Source: Wenyingzhuangia gilva (GTDB lineage Bacteria > Bacteroidota > Bacteroidia > Flavobacteriales > Flavobacteriaceae). Taken from it: a stretch of 64,000 nt of DNA. Numbering within the stretch: the first letter of the stretch is position 1; each line of letters starts with the position of its first letter. The stretch spans positions 62,001-126,000 of the forward strand of contig NZ_JAUMIT010000004.1 in assembly GCF_030519655.1 (NCBI RefSeq), read 5' to 3'. Shown here piece after piece: positions 45,071 to 53,767 of the stretch. The notes beneath the pieces are model-generated. The model did not search any database. It was given only the letters and a program-made list of their open reading frames with translations, and had not been told where the DNA came from. Position numbers and translations under genes: made by a program.

Positions 45071-45943
45071 ATGAAAATGGAAACAATTAAATTAAGTTTT
45101 AAAAAAATGGCACTTACGGTAATGTCATTAACTTTAATAGGTTTAATGCAAAGCTGTAGTGATAATGACGGAACTGGAACAGCTCAAGTTAAATTTAAAC
45201 TAGTGGATGCTCCAGGAAATTACGAGCAAGTAAATGTTGAAATTATAGACATTCAATACAATACAGGAGATGATGATGGATGGCAAAGTTTAGAAACTTT
45301 TGAAGGACCTTTAAATGTTGATTTAACAACTTTAGTAGGTGGAGAAAATGAAATTTTGGCTGATGAAGTGGTAGAGGCCAATACCATGCATCAAATTAGA
45401 TTGGTTTTAGGAGATAATAATACCGTAGTTTTAAAAGGGGAAACAGAGGCAAAGTCTTTAAGTACTCCTAGTGCGCAACAATCAGGTTTAAAAATTAATA
45501 TAGATGAAGCGCTTGAAGCAGGTTTCTCTTATACTTTTATTTTAGACTGGGATGCGCAAGAGTCTATCGTAGCTCAAGGAAATGGAAGTTATAGTTTAAA
45601 GCCAGTCATTAGAGTAAATGCTGAAAAGAATTCCGGAATTATTCAAGGAAAAGTTTGGGAGGATTTAGGAGATCAAGTAGAAGACAATCCAAAGGTCATT
45701 GAAGGTGCAACGGTTTCATTATATTATACTGTGACAGAAGAATTAGTAACAACAACAGAAACAGATGCCTTAGGAACTTTTGTTTTTCAAGGAGTTTCAA
45801 GCGGATCTTATAGTTTGGTTATTTCTAAAGATGGTTTTGTAGAATATACTTCAGAGAATGCTATAGAAGTAACTGTTGGTGAAACAGAAGAGTTAGGAAA
45901 CATTAAATTACAAACCGTTCTGTTGACACAATCAGCAATATAA
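45071..45943 (+). CDS. DUF4382 lipoprotein with carboxypeptidase-regulatory domain
   Basis: 290 residues. Lipobox MQSC (Cys29 counting from the first ATG; a start at residue 13 would give a more normal signal peptide). DUF4382 at about 38-185 (AQVKFKLVDAPGNYEQVNVEI, HQIRLVLGDNNTVVL). C-terminal carboxypeptidase-regulatory-like fold at about 190-285 (GAFVSLYYTVTE-like start, DALGTFVFQGVSSGSYSLVISK). An extracytoplasmic adhesin or scaffold is plausible. Single gene ended by the hairpin at 45964. Confidence 0.85.
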   Translation: MKMETIKLSFKKMALTVMSLTLIGLMQSCSDNDGTGTAQVKFKLVDAPGNYEQVNVEIIDIQYNTGDDDGWQSLETFEGPLNVDLTTLVGGENEILADEVVEANTMHQIRLVLGDNNTVVLKGETEAKSLSTPSAQQSGLKINIDEALEAGFSYTFILDWDAQESIVAQGNGSYSLKPVIRVNAEKNSGIIQGKVWEDLGDQVEDNPKVIEGATVSLYYTVTEELVTTTETDALGTFVFQGVSSGSYSLVISKDGFVEYTSENAIEVTVGETEELGNIKLQTVLLTQSAI

Positions 45944-45963
45944 TTTGAAATTATAGTTAAAAG

Positions 45964-45996
45964 AAAAGCCTTTCAGTTTTACTGAAAGGCTTTTTT
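45964..45996. terminator. Bidirectional terminator between DUF4382 and DUF423 genes
   Basis: AAAAGCCTTTCAGT, 3-nt loop, ACTGAAAGGCTTTT plus T2 more. A-rich upstream side also serves the minus strand. Confidence 0.8.
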
Positions 45997-46001
45997 GTTT
46001 T

Positions 46002-46376
46002 TTATATTAATGCTAATAAAAAGACCAGCCAAGAGAGTAGTAGACTTAGTCCTCCTAATGGAGTAATAGGCCCTAAAGCTTTTGCTGATTGTCCTTTGCT
46101 TTTTAAAATGCAAATACCATATATACTTCCTGAAAACAAAAAGACACCGATGATTGCAAATATAACAGCAAACTTTTCGGTACTTGAATCAAAAGGTAAA
46201 ATGATTCCTACCAAAAGCAAGAATAAGGCATGGTACATTTGGTATTTTACGCCAATTTCAAAACTGTCTAAAATTTCTTTAGACCATTTTTTCTTGAGTA
46301 AATGACTACCAAAAGCTCCTAGTACAATGGACATAAATCCAAAAAGCCCTCCAAATATAAATGCTGTTTGTTGCAT
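46002..46376 (-). CDS. DUF423 (YgdD-like) membrane protein
   Basis: 124 residues, four helices. FGFMSIVLGAFGSHLLKKK and YQMYHALFLLLVGI, FSGSIYGICIL and GPITPLGGLSLLLSWLVF are the complete DUF423 pattern. Function unknown. Overlaps the DUF4494 gene by one base. Confidence 0.9.
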   Translation of the reverse strand: MQQTAFIFGGLFGFMSIVLGAFGSHLLKKKWSKEILDSFEIGVKYQMYHALFLLLVGIILPFDSSTEKFAVIFAIIGVFLFSGSIYGICILKSKGQSAKALGPITPLGGLSLLLSWLVFLLALI

Positions 46377-46936
46377 TAGTCTTCTATAGGTTCTTCTTCT
46401 TCCTCTTCTTCAGTAAACTCTTCTTCTAATGCTTCATCATCAATGTTTTCGTCTTCAGAAAAAGAATCTTCCGTATAAGTTTGTGGAGTAGCAGCTACAG
46501 TTGGTTCTTCATCTCCATCAAAGAAAGGGAAAATATCAATAATTGGAGATTCTGTAATACTTGGAATTGAATAATCAGAAACGGTATCAGCAAATTGCTC
46601 TGTTAAGTAGTCATAAGCATCCTTTACATCATTTGCCTGAACCAAAACATAAGTATTTGTTCTACGCTCTAACCCTTTGTCCTCATCTAAAGTAACTAAA
46701 GAAACCTTACACTTAAACCAACGATCTCCATTTTCATTAGGAAATAGTTCAGAAAAGTTGGCTACTTTGATGTTGGTAATTTTAAAACCTTCAGACAAAT
46801 ATTTACCCATTTCCTCTGTAGCACGAGCTTCTGCTTCGGTAAAAGTTAAGGCATCAAATAAATAAGGTTGGTTGAAAGTTTTGATTCTTTCGTTATCGTC
46901 TATTTTGCTGTATTTAACTTTTACTTCGTACCACAT
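46376..46936 (-). CDS. DUF4494 protein with acidic tail
   Basis: 186 residues. MWYEVKVKYSKIDDNER, DALTFTEAEARATEEM, WFKCKVSLVTLDEDKG and ERRTNTYVLVQANDVKDA are DUF4494. The last 40 residues are almost all Asp/Glu with a few hydrophobics, a disordered acidic tail. No signal peptide, so cytosolic. Function unknown; restricted to Bacteroidota as far as I know. Confidence 0.85.
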   Translation of the reverse strand: MWYEVKVKYSKIDDNERIKTFNQPYLFDALTFTEAEARATEEMGKYLSEGFKITNIKVANFSELFPNENGDRWFKCKVSLVTLDEDKGLERRTNTYVLVQANDVKDAYDYLTEQFADTVSDYSIPSITESPIIDIFPFFDGDEEPTVAATPQTYTEDSFSEDENIDDEALEEEFTEEEEEEEPIED

Positions 46937-47006
46937 AAGATTTGTTTTTTAAGAGTGACAAATGTAAAAACAAATCCGAATTTTGAAGAAACAAATTTAA
47001 ATTAAT

Positions 47007-48992
47007 TTACAATTTACTTTTCAAGGCTTTGATTTCATCACGGAACTTGGCAGCAGTCATAAAATCTAAAGTTTTGGCTGCTTTTTCCATGGCTCGTTGT
47101 TTTTCTCTAATACGTTCTTCAATCGCAGCTTTAGATAAGTAACTAAGATCTTCTTCTGCAGCTAAATTTTGTTGAATATCTTCGTAATTGGTTCCTTGGT
47201 TATCTGTTAAATTGTTTCCTAAATCTTTTTTGATTTGAGTAGGCGTAATACCATTGGCTTCATTATAAGCAATTTGTTTTTCACGTCTACGAGCCGTTTC
47301 ATCAATGGTTAACTGCATACTTTTGGTAATTTTATCAGCATACATAATAGCCATTCCGTTAACATTACGTGCAGCCCTACCCACGGTTTGGGTAATAGAC
47401 CTATGAGAACGTAAAAATCCTTCTTTATCTGCATCTATAATAGCGACCAAGGAAACTTCTGGTAAATCCAGCCCTTCACGTAATAGGTTCACTCCAATCA
47501 ACACATCAAACAAACCTTTACGTAAATCTTGCATGATTTCTACACGTTCCAAAGTATCTACATCGGAATGTATATAACGACAACGTACCTGAATTCTGGT
47601 TAAATATTTGGCCAATTCTTCCGCCATACGTTTGGTTAAAGTAGTTACCAATACACGTTCATCAACCTCAATACGTTTGTGAATTTCTTCAATCAAATCA
47701 TCAATTTGGTTTTGACTAGGACGAACTTCAATGATAGGGTCTAACAATCCAGTAGGACGAATGACTTGTTCTACCACCACACCACCAGATTTTTCTAATT
47801 CATAATCAGCAGGAGTCGCAGTTACATAGATTACTTGATTTTGAATGGCTTCAAACTCCTCAAATTTTAACGGACGATTGTCCATGGCTGCAGGCAATCT
47901 AAAACCAAATTCTACTAAATTTTCTTTTCTAGAACGGTCTCCACCGTACATGGCATGGGTTTGTGGAACGGTTACGTGACTTTCATCAATGACCATTAAA
48001 AAATCTTCAGGAAAATAATCAATCAAACAGAAAGGTCTTGTTCCGGGTTCTCTACCATCTAAATATCTAGAATAGTTTTCAATTCCGCTACAATATCCCA
48101 ATTCACGAATCATTTCTAAATCAAATTCCGTACGTTCTTTTAAACGTTTGGCTTCAAGTGTTTTCCCGATTTCATTAAAATAATCGTATTGTTTCATCAA
48201 ATCATTTTGAATTTGATGAATGGCATCTTGTAAAATATCGGGAGAAGTCACAAATAAGTTGGCAGGATAAATATCCAAATTATCAAAACGTTCAATGACT
48301 TGCTTATTTTCTAAATCGTAAGACTCTATATCTTCTATTTCATCACCAAAAAAATGAACTCTGTAGGCATATTCTCCATAAGAAGGAAAAATGGTAACCG
48401 TATCTCCCTTTACTTTAAAACTTCCACTTTTCATATCAGCTTCTGTACGTGCGTAAAGACTTTGTACCAACATGTGCAAAAACTTAGTTCTACTTAAAGT
48501 TTGATCTACTTGAATACTGATGACATTTTTTTTGAACTCTACAGGATTTCCAATACCATACAAACAAGAAACAGAAGCTACCACCAACACATCTTTTCTA
48601 CCTGAAAGTAAGGCAGAAGAAGTACTGATTCGCAAACGTTCAATTTCATCATTGATAGATAAATCTTTTTCTATATATACTCCAGAGGAGGGAATGTAAG
48701 CTTCGGGTTGATAATAATCATAATAAGAAACAAAATACTCAACCGAATTGTTAGGGAAAAAGTTTTTAAACTCAGAATACAACTGCGCAGCCAAGGTTTT
48801 GTTATGTGCCAATACCAAAGTAGGTTTTTTTACTTCTTGAATGACATTGGCAACCGTAAAAGTTTTACCAGAACCTGTAACTCCTAATAGAGTTTGGTAT
48901 TGATCTCCATTATTGATTCCTGCAACCAATTCTTTAATAGCATTGGGTTGATCTCCGGTGGGTTTGTATTTAGAAACGATTTTAAAATCCAT
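47007..48992 (-). CDS. uvrB: Excinuclease ABC subunit B
   Basis: 661 residues. GVTGSGKTFTVANVIQEV (Walker A), the beta-hairpin YYDYYQPEAYIPSSGVYIEKD, VIDESHVTVPQ, helicase motifs QTVGRAARNVNGMAIMYADK, and the C-terminal UVR domain (AMEKAAKTLDFMTAAKFRDEI) are all present. Strand separation and damage verification in nucleotide excision repair, with UvrA and UvrC elsewhere. A TAATTTTG box 4 nt before the ATG suggests a leaderless mRNA. Confidence 0.97.
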   Translation of the reverse strand: MDFKIVSKYKPTGDQPNAIKELVAGINNGDQYQTLLGVTGSGKTFTVANVIQEVKKPTLVLAHNKTLAAQLYSEFKNFFPNNSVEYFVSYYDYYQPEAYIPSSGVYIEKDLSINDEIERLRISTSSALLSGRKDVLVVASVSCLYGIGNPVEFKKNVISIQVDQTLSRTKFLHMLVQSLYARTEADMKSGSFKVKGDTVTIFPSYGEYAYRVHFFGDEIEDIESYDLENKQVIERFDNLDIYPANLFVTSPDILQDAIHQIQNDLMKQYDYFNEIGKTLEAKRLKERTEFDLEMIRELGYCSGIENYSRYLDGREPGTRPFCLIDYFPEDFLMVIDESHVTVPQTHAMYGGDRSRKENLVEFGFRLPAAMDNRPLKFEEFEAIQNQVIYVTATPADYELEKSGGVVVEQVIRPTGLLDPIIEVRPSQNQIDDLIEEIHKRIEVDERVLVTTLTKRMAEELAKYLTRIQVRCRYIHSDVDTLERVEIMQDLRKGLFDVLIGVNLLREGLDLPEVSLVAIIDADKEGFLRSHRSITQTVGRAARNVNGMAIMYADKITKSMQLTIDETARRREKQIAYNEANGITPTQIKKDLGNNLTDNQGTNYEDIQQNLAAEEDLSYLSKAAIEERIREKQRAMEKAAKTLDFMTAAKFRDEIKALKSKL

Positions 48993-48996
48993 AAAG

Positions 48997-49004
48997 CAAA
49001 ATTA
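48997..49004 (-). promoter_or_regulatory. -7 box of uvrB, leaderless geometry
   Basis: Minus strand TAATTTTG (49004-48997), exact TAnnTTTG. The start would fall at about 48991, on the ATG itself (48992-48990). Confidence 0.45.
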
Positions 49005-49173
49005 CACAATCCATTTAAGAATTAAGCTATGTTAATTAGTTGTAAATACAATGTTTTTAAATTGTTTAGTTAACATTTAGATAATGGTTTGTTGGGGTTT
49101 TAGTTATGATTTGTTAAACAGCAGTGTTGTTCTTGTTGTCTAGTTTTACGGCTCAAAATAATAAACAATAACA

Positions 49174-51921
49174 ATGAAAAAACTAAGACTTTTAATTTTA
49201 ACATCATTAATGACTGTGGTCAGCTTTGCACAAAGCAAAGGAAGTATTGTAGGGCATGTTACAGATCCAAACAATTTACCTATTCCAGGAGCTGTTATTA
49301 AAATAGAATCTCTAAACATGATGGCAGTGACTGATTTTAATGGAGATTATACTTTTGTAGGAATTGCCAATGGAGATTATCTATTAAAATCTAGCTGTCT
49401 AGGATGTAAAGACTTAACAAAAGTGGTAAAGGTGAATGGAAAAACTGTTGTAGCAAACTTTCTATTAGATTCAGCATTGAATGAGTTAGATGAAGTGGTT
49501 TTAAAAGGAAGTAATTCTAAAGGGCAAGCAAAAGCATTGAACAAACAAAAATCTAATTTTAACATTACTAATATTGTGGCAGCCGATCAAGTAGGGAAAT
49601 TTCCAGACGCAAATATTGGAGATGCTGTAAAAAGAATTCCTGGGATTGCGGTTCAGAATGATCAAGGAGAAGCAAGAAATATCATCATTAGAGGAATGGC
49701 TCCTCAATTGAACTCTGTTACCTTAAACGGAGAAAGAATCCCATCTGCAGAAGGAGACAATAGAAATGTACAAATGGATTTAATTCCATCGGATATGGTA
49801 CAAGCTGTTGAGGTAAACAAAGTATTGACTTCTGATATGGAAGCAGATGCAATTGGTGGTTCTGTAAACTTGGTTACTAGAAAAGCAGGAGAAAAAACTA
49901 GAATCACTTTAACAGGTGCTTACGGACAAAACCCTGTAAGAAATACACCTATGTACAATGGTGCTGCGGTACTTGCCGGGAGAATGTTTAATAACAAATT
50001 AGGAGCAGTGTTAAGTACTTCTATTCAGTCTAATGAATTTGGTTCTGACAATATTGAGTTTGAATGGGATAAATATCTAAATAATACAGCTGTAGTTGTT
50101 GCTCAAGACATCAGAAAATACGATGTTACTCGTGTAAGACAGAGTGTTGCTTTAAATTTAGATTATAAAATAAACAACAACAACACACTTTACTTTAATA
50201 CAGTTTTAAACAATAGAAAAGACTGGGAAAATAGATACAGAGTACAATATAAAGATATTGAAGAAACAACTCCTGGGGTATATGAATCTGAAGTGAGGAG
50301 AGAAACCAAAGCAGGAACTAAGAAAAATGCAAGATTAGAAGAACAACAAATTAAAAAGTATTCTTTGTTTGGAGAGCATATTTTATTTAACTCTGTGAAA
50401 TTTAATTGGAAGACAAATTATTCTAAAGCTTCTGAAACCAGACCTGACGAAAGATATATCAGCTACCGTTTAAAAGATGTTGAATTGACTCAAGACTTAT
50501 CTGATACAAGATTTCCAGGAATCAACCCAACCGGAACAGATTTTAACAATCCAAGCGCACTAAAATTAAAAGAAATTTCTGAAGAAAATCAATACACACA
50601 AGAAGAAAACTACGGAGCTAAGTTTGATTTAGAAATTCCAATGTTACAAGGAGATTTTGAAAATACGTTAAAAGTAGGATATCGTTATAAAAATAAAGAG
50701 AAGAGTAGAGACAATACTTATAGTGAATATGAGCCAGTTTCTGGAATGGACAATATGAGTGATGTTGCTTATAGCGATCAAACCGTAAATGGATTTTTAC
50801 CAGGAGACAAATACAAGTCTGGTTTCTTTGTAGATAAAGAGTTTTTAGGTTCATTAGATTTAAAAAACACCAACTTATTTGATGCCAAACCTATTTTAGA
50901 AGAGTTTGTGCCTGTAAATTACAATGCTAAAGAAACGGTTAATGCTGCTTATGGAATGATTACTCAAAAGTTAACACCAAAATTATCTGCATTGATAGGA
51001 CTTAGAGTTGAAAGAACAGATTTAGATTATACGGGTTATAGAATAGATATTAACACAGCAACAAGTGTAAATGATGCGACTAAAATAGAAGCTTCTAAAA
51101 ATTATACTAATTTTTTACCAAACTTACAGTTTAAATATAACTTGCAACCTAATACTATTTTTAGAGCAGCTTATTCAACTTCAATCGCTCGTCCTAATTA
51201 TTATGATTTGGTTCCTTATCAAAACATCAATTCTGAAGATTTAGAGTTTGAAGAAGGAAATTCAAGTTTAGAAGCAAGTTATGCTAACAATTTAGATTTT
51301 ATGTTTGAGCATTATTTCTCGTCTGTAGGAATTATTTCTGGAGGTGTTTTTTATAAAAACATAGACAAATTTGTATTCACTTATGTAGAAGATAATTATA
51401 CAGATGCTGCTTTCCCAGGAGAATCTTTTGAATATTCTCAACCGAGAAATGGAAACAAAGCAAAGGTTTATGGATTAGAGTTATCCGTACAAAGAAGATT
51501 AGATTTCTTACCTAAGTTCTTAAAGAACTTAAATGTATATGCAAACTATACTTATACAGATTCTGAAGCAGATGGTGTAGAAGGTAGGTCTAAATTGGCT
51601 TTAGCAGGAGCAGTTAAAAATATGTTCAATGCTTCTTTAGCGTACGAAACAAAAAAATTAACGGTAAGAACATCTTTAAACTACGCAGGAGCTTATATTG
51701 ATGAATATGGAAGTGAAGCTTTTGAAGATATTTATTATGATTCTCAAATGTTTTTAGATGTAAATGCTACTTATGAAATCTTTAAAGGATTAAGGTTGTT
51801 TACAGAGTTTAAAAACTTAACCAATCAAGAATTGAGATATTACCAAGGTAAAAAAGACTTAACGGCACAGGCAGAGTACTACAACTTTAACTGGAATGTT
51901 GGGGCAAAATATAATTTTTAA
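49174..51921 (+). CDS. TonB-dependent receptor linked to phytase
   Basis: 915 residues. Signal peptide (VVSFAQS), carboxypeptidase-regulatory-like N-domain (about 25-105, GSIVGHVTDPNNLPIPGAVI), plug (about 130-235, IGDAVKRIPGIAVQNDQGEARN... and IGGSVNLVTRK), and a 22-stranded-type barrel ending in Phe (NVGAKYNF). The plug pattern fits the TonB-Xanth-Caul subfamily rather than SusC; no SusD follows. The next gene is a phytase lipoprotein 63 nt downstream, so its ligand is probably an inositol phosphate or other phosphorylated compound. Confidence 0.9.
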   Translation: MKKLRLLILTSLMTVVSFAQSKGSIVGHVTDPNNLPIPGAVIKIESLNMMAVTDFNGDYTFVGIANGDYLLKSSCLGCKDLTKVVKVNGKTVVANFLLDSALNELDEVVLKGSNSKGQAKALNKQKSNFNITNIVAADQVGKFPDANIGDAVKRIPGIAVQNDQGEARNIIIRGMAPQLNSVTLNGERIPSAEGDNRNVQMDLIPSDMVQAVEVNKVLTSDMEADAIGGSVNLVTRKAGEKTRITLTGAYGQNPVRNTPMYNGAAVLAGRMFNNKLGAVLSTSIQSNEFGSDNIEFEWDKYLNNTAVVVAQDIRKYDVTRVRQSVALNLDYKINNNNTLYFNTVLNNRKDWENRYRVQYKDIEETTPGVYESEVRRETKAGTKKNARLEEQQIKKYSLFGEHILFNSVKFNWKTNYSKASETRPDERYISYRLKDVELTQDLSDTRFPGINPTGTDFNNPSALKLKEISEENQYTQEENYGAKFDLEIPMLQGDFENTLKVGYRYKNKEKSRDNTYSEYEPVSGMDNMSDVAYSDQTVNGFLPGDKYKSGFFVDKEFLGSLDLKNTNLFDAKPILEEFVPVNYNAKETVNAAYGMITQKLTPKLSALIGLRVERTDLDYTGYRIDINTATSVNDATKIEASKNYTNFLPNLQFKYNLQPNTIFRAAYSTSIARPNYYDLVPYQNINSEDLEFEEGNSSLEASYANNLDFMFEHYFSSVGIISGGVFYKNIDKFVFTYVEDNYTDAAFPGESFEYSQPRNGNKAKVYGLELSVQRRLDFLPKFLKNLNVYANYTYTDSEADGVEGRSKLALAGAVKNMFNASLAYETKKLTVRTSLNYAGAYIDEYGSEAFEDIYYDSQMFLDVNATYEIFKGLRLFTEFKNLTNQELRYYQGKKDLTAQAEYYNFNWNVGAKYNF

Positions 51922-51936
51922 TTAATTAAAAAACAT

Positions 51937-51973
51937 CATAAATGCCTATATGATTTTAGTATAGGCATTTATG
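51937..51973 (+). terminator. Intercistronic hairpin between receptor and phytase genes
   Basis: Perfect 14-bp stem CATAAATGCCTATA / complement with a 9-nt loop, starting 15 nt after the receptor stop and ending 11 nt before the phytase ATG. There is no long T run, so it could be a partial terminator or an mRNA-stability element that sets the receptor-to-phytase ratio. Confidence 0.6.
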
Positions 51974-51984
51974 TATTTATATAT

Positions 51985-53013
51985 ATGAAAAGAATTTTAA
52001 TAGTAGGATTGATTGCGTTACAAGTAATTTCTTGTCAATCAGTAAAAAAAGATGCTAATTTGGTTTTTCCGGTACAAGCAGTAAGAGAAACCACACCTGT
52101 AGAGAGCTTAGAGGATGCAGCAGATGATGCTTGTATTTGGATCAATCAAAAAGACGTAAATGCTTCTTTAATTATTGGAACCAATAAAAAACAAGGTTTA
52201 TGTACTTATAATTTACAAGGAGAGTTGTTAAATAATGATCCTGTAGGAAAAGTAAACAATGTAGACATAAGAGATCAGTTTTATTATAAAGGAGATACCA
52301 TTTCTGTCGTTACTGCTTCTAATAGAACCAATAATACCATTACAGTACATCGAGTACATGCAGATGGAACTTTCGAAAATATCGCTAAAGATGCTATAAA
52401 ATCTAACTTAAATGAAGTGTATGGCTTGTGTATGTATCAAAACTCAGGAAATACTTATGTGTTTATTTCTGGAAAAGATGGAGAGGTAGAAAAATGGCAA
52501 TTAATTGCTCAAGAAGATGGAGTTGTGGGAGCATTGATAAGTACGATTTCTGTAGGTTCTCAAACTGAAGGAATGGTGGCTGATGACGAATTAGGATTTG
52601 TTTATATTGGAGAAGAAGATGTGGCTTTGTGGAAATACAACGCAAACAACTTAGAAGAAAATAGAACTTTGGTGGCTAAAACATCTGACGTAAATATGAA
52701 AGATGATTTTGAAGGAGTAACGCTTTACAAACAAGAAAACAATACAGGGTATGTAATATTATCTTCTCAAGGAAACAATTCTTATGCGATGTTTGATAGA
52801 GTGACTAATCAATACATCAAGAGTTTTACACTTGTAGATGGAGAGATTGATGGTACTAATGATACCGATGGTATTGATGTAACTTCAGTAAGTTTCAAAG
52901 ATTTTCCAAAAGGATTTTTTATTGCTCAAGATGGAACCAACATGGATGGAGAAGTAAAGAAAAATCAAAACTTTAAAATAGTAGATTTTAGAGAGGTGTT
53001 AAAGGGACTTTAA
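51985..53013 (+). CDS. Beta-propeller phytase lipoprotein
   Basis: 342 residues. Lipobox VISC (Cys17). Propeller motifs DAADDACIWIN, NNVDIRDQF, EGMVADDELGFVYIGEED, FEGVTLYKQENNTGYVILSSQGNNSY, and IDGTNDTDGIDV match beta-propeller (BPP) 3-phytases with their calcium-binding Asp/Glu residues. It releases phosphate from myo-inositol hexakisphosphate, probably at the cell surface. The receptor gene upstream would take up the product or phytate. Likely phosphate-responsive, but I see no certain Pho box. Confidence 0.93.
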   Translation: MKRILIVGLIALQVISCQSVKKDANLVFPVQAVRETTPVESLEDAADDACIWINQKDVNASLIIGTNKKQGLCTYNLQGELLNNDPVGKVNNVDIRDQFYYKGDTISVVTASNRTNNTITVHRVHADGTFENIAKDAIKSNLNEVYGLCMYQNSGNTYVFISGKDGEVEKWQLIAQEDGVVGALISTISVGSQTEGMVADDELGFVYIGEEDVALWKYNANNLEENRTLVAKTSDVNMKDDFEGVTLYKQENNTGYVILSSQGNNSYAMFDRVTNQYIKSFTLVDGEIDGTNDTDGIDVTSVSFKDFPKGFFIAQDGTNMDGEVKKNQNFKIVDFREVLKGL

Positions 53014-53040
53014 TTCCTCTATTTAAATAAATTTATACAA

Positions 53041-53077
53041 AAAAAAATCCGCTTCATTCACGTAGCGGATTTTTTTT
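53041..53077. terminator. Bidirectional terminator after the phytase gene
   Basis: AAAAAAATCCGCT, 10-nt loop, AGCGGATTTTTTT. A- and T-runs on each side; also serves the minus-strand gene ending at 53097. Confidence 0.8.
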
Positions 53078-53096
53078 GTATAAACCTATATAATCA

Positions 53097-53345
53097 TTAA
53101 CCAAAAATCCTATTCAACATTTGTTTGTCTGCATTTTTAATACTCCAATCGCAATTTGGATAATTAATTTCTATGCATACATTTTTCTCATTCATATCGT
53201 GAATAAGACTTTTATCTTTTCTACTTAATAATCCATTAATCATTAATAGTTTTTGTGTTAGCTTAGAACGTTTGTTTTTTAACATTCGGTGCATCATTAC
53301 ACTTCTATCACTAGATTTGATAATCACATTTTTAATAAATTTCAT
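53097..53345 (-). CDS. Orphan small protein, copy A of a tandem pair
   Basis: 82 residues, basic, cytosolic. Shares with the next gene an N-terminal strand (IKNVIIKS / INNIVVFD), a helix of RSK...LL/RI and a C-terminus of W-x-I-x-N-A-x-K-x3-NRIFG. Contains cysteines at ENVCIEINYPNCDW-like positions. No recognised family. The AT-rich 65-nt gap between the copies shows no terminator. Confidence 0.6.
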   Translation of the reverse strand: MKFIKNVIIKSSDRSVMMHRMLKNKRSKLTQKLLMINGLLSRKDKSLIHDMNEKNVCIEINYPNCDWSIKNADKQMLNRIFG

Positions 53346-53410
53346 AACGGTTTTGTTTTTTAAGATTCCTCATTAATATACAAAAAACCAATGAATTAAT
53401 CAAGATATGT

Positions 53411-53653
53411 TTAGCCAAATATTCTATTGATGAGTTTCTTACTGGCATTTTGTATTTTCCATTCTCCGCTATATCTGTATATGTAAAGCGTAGCATTTTC
53501 TTCATTTATCAAACGGATGATTTTTTTATCTCTGTTTTTTAAATAATTGATAATTCTATCTAAAATAGCTTTAGATCTGTCGTACTTTTTTAAATCAGGA
53601 TTGTGTAGTTCAAGGCTACCGTCAAAAACTACAATGTTGTTGATTGTGTTCAT
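53411..53653 (-). CDS. Orphan small protein, copy B of a tandem pair
   Basis: 80 residues, paralogue of copy A. Starts MNTINNIVVFDGSLELH and ends KKLINRIFG. Predicted beta-alpha-beta arrangement: a strand, a basic helix (RSKAILDRIINYLKNRDKK), then LINEENATLYIYRYSGEW and the NRIFG tail. No domain recognised. It is first in the pair, so the two may be co-transcribed. Confidence 0.6.
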   Translation of the reverse strand: MNTINNIVVFDGSLELHNPDLKKYDRSKAILDRIINYLKNRDKKIIRLINEENATLYIYRYSGEWKIQNASKKLINRIFG

Positions 53654-53767
53654 AACTTAAATGATTTTAAGACCTCTTTAAATTACGAAAAAAATGTCTA
53701 ATTAAATAAAAAACACAATATTTAAAACAAGCTAGAACAGTATCTTTATCCATCAAAATAACAAAGC

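Noticed and set aside
53097-53653. Toxin-antitoxin pair in the two small minus-strand genes
   Set aside because: The two proteins are paralogues of each other, which is not the pattern of a toxin with its antitoxin.
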